Source: Pseudomonas guariconensis (GTDB taxonomy: Bacteria > Pseudomonadota > Gammaproteobacteria > Pseudomonadales > Pseudomonadaceae). Taken from it: a DNA stretch of 64,000 nt. The position numbers and the translations under genes are program-made. The stretch covers positions 1 to 64,000 of the forward strand of contig NZ_JAMYBK010000018.1 of the NCBI RefSeq assembly GCF_024127895.1, read 5' to 3'. A model generated the notes under the pieces. That model did no database searches and was not told where the DNA came from. It saw only the letters and a program-made list of their open reading frames with translations. Each line of letters opens with the position of its first letter. The stretch's first letter is position 1. Below, piece by piece: positions 59,018 to 64,000 of the stretch.

Positions 59018-59677
59018 ATGCTGACCGCCCTGCTGTTCGACCTCGATGGAACCCTCACCGACACCGACACCTTGCACCTGCAGGCTTTCCGCCAGTTGCT
59101 GCGCGAGCACGACGGCCGCGAGTTGAGCCAGGCGCAGTTCGATGCCCAGGTCAGCGGCCGGGCCAATGGCGCGCTGTTCGCCGAGCTGTTCCCCACGGCC
59201 AGCGCCGAGCTGCGCCAAGCCCTGGCCGAGCGCAAGGAGGCGCTGTTCCGCGAATTGTCCCCACGCCTCGAGCCCATGCCGGGGCTTGCCCGCCTGCTGG
59301 AGTATGCGCAGGTGCGCAGCATCGGCATGTGCGTGGTGACCAATGCGCCGAGGCTCAACGCCGAGCACATGCTGGCGGCCATGGGCCTGCAGGGCCGCTT
59401 CAGGCATGTGCTAGTGGCCGAGGAACTGCTGCGCCCCAAGCCCGACCCCCTGCCTTACCTGACCGGCCTGCAGCGCCTGGACGCCAAGGCCGGCCAAGCC
59501 CTGGCCTTCGAGGACTCGCTGCCGGGCGTCAAGGCCGCCAGCGGGGCCGGGATCTTCACCGTGGGCATCGCCACCAGCCAATCCAGCGAGCGCCTGCTCG
59601 CCGCCGGGGCGCAACTGGTGATCGAGGACTTCAATGATCCACGGCTGTGGGCCTTGATCGAGGGGATGGAGGGCTGA
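59018..59677 (+). CDS. HAD-superfamily phosphatase
   Basis: 219 residues. Nucleophile motif LLFDLDGTLTDTDT, motif II VVTNAPR, motif III Lys in LRPKPDPLPY, motif IV FEDSLPGVKAA; helical cap domain after motif I. Beta-phosphoglucomutase/phosphoglycolate-phosphatase-like subfamily. ATG 59018 has AGGA 7 nt upstream. Divergent from lexA2 with about 93 nt between; substrate unknown. Confidence 0.87.
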   Translation: MLTALLFDLDGTLTDTDTLHLQAFRQLLREHDGRELSQAQFDAQVSGRANGALFAELFPTASAELRQALAERKEALFRELSPRLEPMPGLARLLEYAQVRSIGMCVVTNAPRLNAEHMLAAMGLQGRFRHVLVAEELLRPKPDPLPYLTGLQRLDAKAGQALAFEDSLPGVKAASGAGIFTVGIATSQSSERLLAAGAQLVIEDFNDPRLWALIEGMEG

Positions 59678-59696
59678 GGCCGGCTGAGGCGGTATT

Positions 59697-59715
59697 GGGG
59701 CTGCTGCGCAGCCCC
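59697..59715 (+). terminator. Palindrome GGGGCTGC-TGC-GCAGCCCC after the HAD gene
   Basis: Perfect 8-bp stem 20 nt past the stop, same sequence as at 30561. Confidence 0.65.
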
Positions 59716-59823
59716 AGCGCCCCCTGGCCTGGCGAAACGCCAAAGGGAACTCCGACGCCCCTGCCCCGCTCATAATTGCATGCAGTAAATTCCTTGGGCT
59801 TCACCCGTTCCGGAGGTCTTGCC

Positions 59824-60141
59824 ATGCGCCACTTACTGCTCGTCCCTTCGCTGCTGCTCCTGCTGCCCGCAGGCTCGGCCCTGGCCCGTGTGGACGCGGG
59901 CGATGTCGCCACCTCGGCGGGGATCTCCGCCTCGCTGTACTCGACCTTCAAGGACGACAAACGGATCATTCCCGCCCGCGACGAGCTGTCGGCCTTCATC
60001 GCCAGCGGCGGCGCCATCCGCGGTGCCTACGTGGAATCGGCACTGGAGCAGGCACGCAAGGCCAACCCGGGCCTGCAGGCCAGCGACGAGGAACTGGCCA
60101 AGGCGCTGCTGGCGCAGGACGGCCCGCTGAGCGATCAATAA
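59824..60141 (+). CDS. Small periplasmic DUF2388-type protein
   Basis: 105 residues. Signal peptide HLLLVPSLLLLLPAGSALA, then DAGDVATSAGISASLYSTF and ARDELSAFIASGGAIRGAYV, matching the DUF2388 family of Pseudomonas. GGAGG 7 nt before ATG 59824 makes the start clear. Function unknown. Confidence 0.82.
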   Translation: MRHLLLVPSLLLLLPAGSALARVDAGDVATSAGISASLYSTFKDDKRIIPARDELSAFIASGGAIRGAYVESALEQARKANPGLQASDEELAKALLAQDGPLSDQ

Positions 60142-60213
60142 TGCCTGGCCAAGGCCAGGCCAGGGTCTAGGCTGAACCTGGCAACAAGACCATACAATCA
60201 AGGATCGAGGCCC

Positions 60214-61446
60214 ATGCCACTATCACGCCCACCCCTGAGCCTGGCGCTTGCCCTGTGCGTCGCCTGCACCGGCGCCATCGCCGCCGAACCCTCCGCCCAG
60301 GACCTGCTCAAACAGGCCCAGGCCGAACAACCTGCCTACCTGGATACCCTCAAGCATCTGGTCTCGGTCGATACCGGCACAGGCACCGAGCCCGGCCTGA
60401 CCGAGATAGGTGCCGAGCTGGCCAAGCGCCTGAGCGCCCTGGGTGCCACCGTCGAGACCCACCCGGCCAAGCCCTCGGTGGGCGACAACATCGTCGGCAC
60501 CTTCAAGGGCAACGGCAGCAAAGACTTCCTGCTGATGGTCCACTACGACACGGTGTTCGGGCCCGGCACGGCGGCCAAGCGGCCGTTTCGCATCGAGGGC
60601 GAGCGTGCCTACGGGCCCGGCGTCGCCGATGCCAAGGGCGGCGTGGCGATGATCCTGCATGCGCTCAAGCTCCTGCAGGAGCAACAGTTCAAGGGCTACC
60701 GCACCCTCACCGTGCTGTTCAACCCGGACGAGGAAATGGGCTCGGCCGGCTCGAAGCAGATCATCGCCGAGCTGGCACGCAAGCATGACTACGTCTTCTC
60801 CTACGAACCGCCAGACAAGGACGCCGTAACCGTCGCCACCAACGGCATCAACCGCCTGAAGCTGGAGGTCAAGGGCCGCTCCTCCCATGCCGGCTCCGCG
60901 CCCGAGCAAGGCCGCAACGCCCTGACGGAACTGGCGCACCAGCTCCTGCAACTCAAGGACCTGGGCGACGCCAGCAAAGGCACCACGGTGAACTGGACCC
61001 TGGCCCAGGCTGGCGAAAAGGCCAACATCATCCCCAACCTGGCCACCGCCGAGGCGGACATGCGCTACTCGGACCTGGGCGAAACCGAACGGGTGGCGGC
61101 CGACGCCTCGCGCATCGCGCAAAAGCGGCTGATCGAGGACACCCAGGCCACCGTCACCCTGGAGAAGGGCCGCCCACCCCTGGCCCGCAACGAGGGCTCC
61201 AGCCAGCTCGCCGAAACCGCCCGCGAGCTGTATGGCCAGGTCGACCGCAGCCTCGAACCTATCGCCATGCGCTTTGGCACCGATGCCGGCTACGCCTATG
61301 TGCCAGGCAGTGCCAAACCGGCGGTGCTGGAAACCATGGGCGTGGTCGGCGCCGGGCTGCATGCCGACGACGAGTACATCGAACTGACCAGCATCGCGCC
61401 ACGACTGTACCTGACGGTGGCGATGATCAGGCGGTTGGCGCAGTAG
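60214..61446 (+). CDS. M20-family carboxypeptidase (glutamate carboxypeptidase type), exported
   Basis: 410 residues. Signal peptide ends at ATAIA-like GAIAA, zinc-ligand motifs LMVHYDTVFGPG (His), GPGVADAKGGVAMIL (Asp), FNPDEEMGSAGS (catalytic and bridging Glu), YEPPDKDA (Glu) and GLHADDEYIE (His), as in carboxypeptidase G2. It should remove C-terminal glutamate or similar groups from folates or peptides in the periplasm. Starts at ATG 60214; a dyad follows at 61483. Confidence 0.87.
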   Translation: MPLSRPPLSLALALCVACTGAIAAEPSAQDLLKQAQAEQPAYLDTLKHLVSVDTGTGTEPGLTEIGAELAKRLSALGATVETHPAKPSVGDNIVGTFKGNGSKDFLLMVHYDTVFGPGTAAKRPFRIEGERAYGPGVADAKGGVAMILHALKLLQEQQFKGYRTLTVLFNPDEEMGSAGSKQIIAELARKHDYVFSYEPPDKDAVTVATNGINRLKLEVKGRSSHAGSAPEQGRNALTELAHQLLQLKDLGDASKGTTVNWTLAQAGEKANIIPNLATAEADMRYSDLGETERVAADASRIAQKRLIEDTQATVTLEKGRPPLARNEGSSQLAETARELYGQVDRSLEPIAMRFGTDAGYAYVPGSAKPAVLETMGVVGAGLHADDEYIELTSIAPRLYLTVAMIRRLAQ

Positions 61447-61482
61447 AAAAGTGTCTCGCCAGCCGGCCCCGCCTCCCGACCT

Positions 61483-61530
61483 GAACGCCAGGGCTGGTCT
61501 TGATCAGCATCAAGGCCGGCCCTGGCGTTC
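61483..61530. repeat. Near-perfect hairpin with 22-nt arms
   Basis: 61483-61504 and 61509-61530 form an inverted repeat with two G-U/C-T type mismatches and a 4-nt loop CAGC. It lies 36 nt after the carboxypeptidase stop. No T-run follows; transcript end or repeat element. Confidence 0.6.
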
Positions 61531-61679
61531 GCCTGGTAGCTTCCGAAATTTCCCAAGCCATGTAGGGAAGCGTCTTACTTGTCGCTACAGCTCAACGAAA
61601 ACATGATCCGCCCTGGATGGCGTCGCGACCGCAGCAAGCGGCCCGGCGCGAGCCCACTTTCCAGAGGAGGCCTCCCGCC

Positions 61680-62018
61680 ATGCATTCATACTGCCGCTGC
61701 GCCGCCGAGCTGCGCGATGCCCTGCGCCAGCTCCTGGCCCATGAGGTGAACAACCCCGACGACGACCCGCACCTCTCCGGCGTGATGTTCTTCTGCGCCA
61801 CCGACGAACGTACGCGCCAGTTGATCGAGCGCATCGAGCTGCTGGCCAGCGAGATCTTCTTCGACCCCAGTGGCCGGGCCATCCCCGAACGCATGCGCGC
61901 CGCCGCCGTCGACGGCGTGCGCATCAAGCAAAAACGCAAGGCACCGGCCGACGAGACGGTGATCCGCATCGCCCTGCCCGAGAAGGGCTACATCACGGTC
62001 AGCACGGCACGCTTCTGA
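61680..62018 (+). CDS. Small hypothetical protein, Cys-rich start
   Basis: 112 residues. MHSYCRCAAELRDALRQLL at the start with two cysteines, middle GVMFFCATDERTRQLIERIE, C-terminal basic region KQKRKAPADE and a beta-like tail YITVSTARF. GGAGG is 10 nt before ATG 61680. Not recognised; no membrane segment. Confidence 0.6.
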   Translation: MHSYCRCAAELRDALRQLLAHEVNNPDDDPHLSGVMFFCATDERTRQLIERIELLASEIFFDPSGRAIPERMRAAAVDGVRIKQKRKAPADETVIRIALPEKGYITVSTARF

Positions 62019-62108
62019 CGCCATTGCCAGCGGGCTCGCGGGGTTTGTGCTTGCAGCGTGCGGCACAAGGCTCGAAGCTTGGGGGCCCGAACCGCCCCGG
62101 ACAGCTCC

Positions 62109-63542
62109 ATGGAACTGCACATCCGCCTGCAAGGCCGCAAAGGCCTGGCCGACCAGCTCTACCAGCAACTGCGCGCCAGTATCGACAGCGGCCACCTCGC
62201 GGCCGGCACCCAACTGCCCCCTACCCGCTTGCTGGCCCAGCAACTGGGAGTGTCGCGCAAGACCGTGGCCGAAGCCTATTCGCGGCTGACCTACGACAAC
62301 CTGCTCAGCGGCGTGGTCGGCCGTGGCACCTTCGTCAGGCAACGCCGGCCGTTGCGCTCGAGTGCAGCCCAGGCCATCCCCCTGGCGGCGGCCGACACCC
62401 TGGAGCGTTGGCGCCAGCGCGCCACCGTGCTCGACAGGCCGGCCCTGGAAGCGCCGTCGCGCTACGACTTCGTCGGGGGCGCCTCGAGCAAGGCGCAGTT
62501 TCCCTTCGACCAGTGGCGCAGTTGCCTGCACTACGCCCTGCGCCGCAGCCAGCGCCACCCGCAGCGGCAGTTCCCAGCCCAGGGGCTGCCCGAACTGCGG
62601 GAGGCCATCGCCCATCACATCGCCTTCGCCCGCGGTGTGCAATGCAGCACCGCGGACGTCATGGTGTGCAACGGCGCGCAGCAGGCCCTGGACCTGATCG
62701 CCCGGGTGCTGGTCGAGCCCGGCTGCCAGGTGGCCATGGAAGACCCTGGCTACCCACCGGCGCGCCAGCTGCTGCTGGCCCTCGGCGCGCGCCTGCAGTC
62801 GGTACCGGTGGATGACGAAGGCCTGTGCGTGGAGCGGATCGCCGACGGCACGCGGCTGATCTACGTGACGCCGTCGCACCAGTTCCCGCTGGGCATGCCG
62901 ATGAGCCAAGCGCGCCGCGAGGCCTTGCTGGCCAGGGCCGCCGAGCTGGGGGCGGTGGTGATCGAAGACGACTACGACTGCGAGTTCCGCTACCAGGGGC
63001 CGCCCGACGATGCCTTGCAGCGCCTCGACCGGCATGGGCTGGTGGCCTACGTGGGGACCTTCTCCAAGACGCTGCTGCCAGAGCTGCGGCTGGGCTACGC
63101 CGTGCTACCGCCCAGCGTGCTACAAGCCGCCTGCGTGGCCAAGCACCTGAGCGACTGGCACAGCCCGAGCCTGCAACAGTGGGCTCTGGCACGCTTTATC
63201 GGCGAAGGCTACCTGAGCAAGCACATCCGCCGCTGCCACGAGATCTACAGCGCCCGACGCGAACGGATCCTGATGCGCCTGGAAGGCGACCTGGCGCCTT
63301 GGCTGACGGCCGTGCCGGCCAATGCCGGCTTTCACCTCAGCGCCCTGGCCAAACCGGGGGTGGACGTGGAACTGCTGGCCAGCCTGGCGCGCAAGGTGGA
63401 GGTCGGTCTCTATTCCCTGGCGCCGTTCTTCAGCGAGGCCCCGGTGCGCCCGGGGCTGCTGCTGGGTTTCGGTGCCATCGAGCTGCTGGATATCGACCCG
63501 GCCCTGGACCGGGTCCGCGATACCCTGCAAGGCCTCAATTGA
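62109..63542 (+). CDS. MocR-type regulator (GntR HTH fused to aminotransferase)
   Basis: 477 residues. GntR-type winged HTH at 1-75 (LADQLYQQLRASIDSGHLAA, LLAQQLGVSRKTVAEAY), then a class I aminotransferase-fold domain with the PLP Lys in VGTFSKTLLPELRLGY. Such PdxR/MocR proteins use PLP as effector and normally control a nearby gene; the convergent MFS gene or one outside the window is a candidate. ATG 62109 gives the family start. Confidence 0.87.
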   Translation: MELHIRLQGRKGLADQLYQQLRASIDSGHLAAGTQLPPTRLLAQQLGVSRKTVAEAYSRLTYDNLLSGVVGRGTFVRQRRPLRSSAAQAIPLAAADTLERWRQRATVLDRPALEAPSRYDFVGGASSKAQFPFDQWRSCLHYALRRSQRHPQRQFPAQGLPELREAIAHHIAFARGVQCSTADVMVCNGAQQALDLIARVLVEPGCQVAMEDPGYPPARQLLLALGARLQSVPVDDEGLCVERIADGTRLIYVTPSHQFPLGMPMSQARREALLARAAELGAVVIEDDYDCEFRYQGPPDDALQRLDRHGLVAYVGTFSKTLLPELRLGYAVLPPSVLQAACVAKHLSDWHSPSLQQWALARFIGEGYLSKHIRRCHEIYSARRERILMRLEGDLAPWLTAVPANAGFHLSALAKPGVDVELLASLARKVEVGLYSLAPFFSEAPVRPGLLLGFGAIELLDIDPALDRVRDTLQGLN

Positions 63543-64000
63543 GCGCTGCCTGGGCCGCCGGCCGCGACCGGGCGATGGCGGCGGAATAGCCACGCGGGGC
63601 GAAGCGCGCGGTCACCAGCAACATGGCCAGCACCGTGACGGTGAGCAATGTCCAGGACGCTTGGAAGTCGCCGCTGGTATCGCGCAGCCAACCGGTGATG
63701 TACGGCACGATGCCAGTGATGATGAAACCGATGCCCTGGACGAAAGCCGCCAGGCTACCGGCTTCGGCGGGCGTCCTGAGGTGCTCCAGGGTCAAGGTCA
63801 GGCTCAGGCTGAAACAGGCGCCCAGGCCCAGGCCGATCATCGCCACCCATACGCCCATGGCCAGCGTCGGCGCCAGCAACAGGCCGAGAAAGCCGCCCAG
63901 CTGGATCGACAGCGCCAGCCACAGGCCGGGCCGACGGTCCGCCAGGCGCCGCAGCAACAGCGGCAGGCCCAGGGCACCGGCAACCTGGAAGATCGTCATC
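63535..64000 (-). CDS. MFS transporter (CynX/NimT type), C-terminal part
   Basis: 155 residues seen, running off the right window edge; the N-terminal half is missing. At least five TM segments: ALSIQLGGFLGLLLAP, VWVAMIGLGLGACFSLSLTL, GFIITGIVPYITGWL and ASWTLLTVTVLAMLLV. The TLEHLRTPAEAGSLAAFVQ loop with GIVPYITGWLRD is like CynX. Convergent with the MocR gene, with an 8-nt overlap. Confidence 0.8.
   Translation of the reverse strand, partial: MTIFQVAGALGLPLLLRRLADRRPGLWLALSIQLGGFLGLLLAPTLAMGVWVAMIGLGLGACFSLSLTLTLEHLRTPAEAGSLAAFVQGIGFIITGIVPYITGWLRDTSGDFQASWTLLTVTVLAMLLVTARFAPRGYSAAIARSRPAAQAALN

Noticed and set aside
1..64000. CRISPR arrays, tRNA and rRNA genes
   Set aside because: No regularly spaced direct repeats, no cloverleaf or ribosomal RNA sequence was recognised by reading. 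A covariance-model search with tRNAscan-SE or Infernal would settle small RNAs.

Overview
The window is GC-rich, gene-dense chromosomal DNA of a fluorescent Pseudomonas, most likely of the P. putida group. The indicators are a pyoverdine locus (pvdA, fpvGHJKCDEF, an MbtH-like gene, pvdG), an MvaT/TurB-type H-NS protein next to glyoxalase I, a second LexA with the imuA-imuB-dnaE2 mutagenesis cassette, hpd, OprD-type porin, and putida-type palindromic repeats. No rRNA, tRNA, CRISPR array or prophage was seen. The only mobile element is an IS5-type end cut by the left window edge.

Layout. 1-7.3 kb (minus strand): IS5-family transposase start, a perfect 19-bp-arm palindrome, a YdeP/FdhF-type molybdopterin oxidoreductase, then an MFS transporter, class III CoA-transferase, HMG-CoA-lyase-like enzyme and LysR regulator that look like one small-acid catabolic unit. 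7.3-13.8 kb (minus): a five-gene signalling cluster (large hybrid kinase, CheR, CheB, receiver-kinase, receiver) with tightly coupled genes. 14-22.6 kb: lone receiver, glycosyltransferase, cobF, OprD porin, turB, gloA, a shikimate-dehydrogenase-like gene, pbpG and small hypotheticals.

22.7-33.4 kb is the iron region. pvdA (ornithine hydroxylase) has a clear PvdS-type promoter. fpvGHJKCDEF is an eight-gene, largely overlapping operon for reductive release of iron from ferripyoverdine in the periplasm. On the other strand lie mbtH, pvdG (NRPS thioesterase), an isochorismatase-like hydrolase and a DUF1615 lipoprotein; the mbtH gene has a probable PvdS promoter with one mismatch. The NRPS genes and the FpvA receptor are not here. 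33.4-45 kb: LysE and EamA exporters, TPR protein, a hybrid kinase with a degenerate N-terminal receiver, an Fcy1-like cytosine deaminase, a DJ-1/PfpI protein, hpd flanked by two CSS-domain proteins (one with an EAL domain, one without), and a TerC/CBS membrane protein.

45-51 kb: a deletion scar in which a LysE-family gene and an AraC-family gene, facing each other, have both lost their 3' parts; a TonB-dependent siderophore receptor with a Fur-like operator; and a short-chain fatty-acid/acetoacetate module (CoA-transferase A and B, AtoE) divergent from a LysR gene and containing a 75-nt hairpin. 52-64 kb: aldo/keto reductase, the lexA2-imuA-imuB-dnaE2 operon with its own LexA2-type palindrome at the lexA2 start, HAD phosphatase, DUF2388 protein, a secreted M20 carboxypeptidase, a MocR-type regulator and a truncated-by-window MFS gene.

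Start codons were refined by ribosome-binding-site position. Three genes appear to use TTG. Five copies of an 8-3-8 palindrome (GGGGCTGC-NNN-GCAGCCCC or one base shorter) sit in intergenic regions at gene ends.
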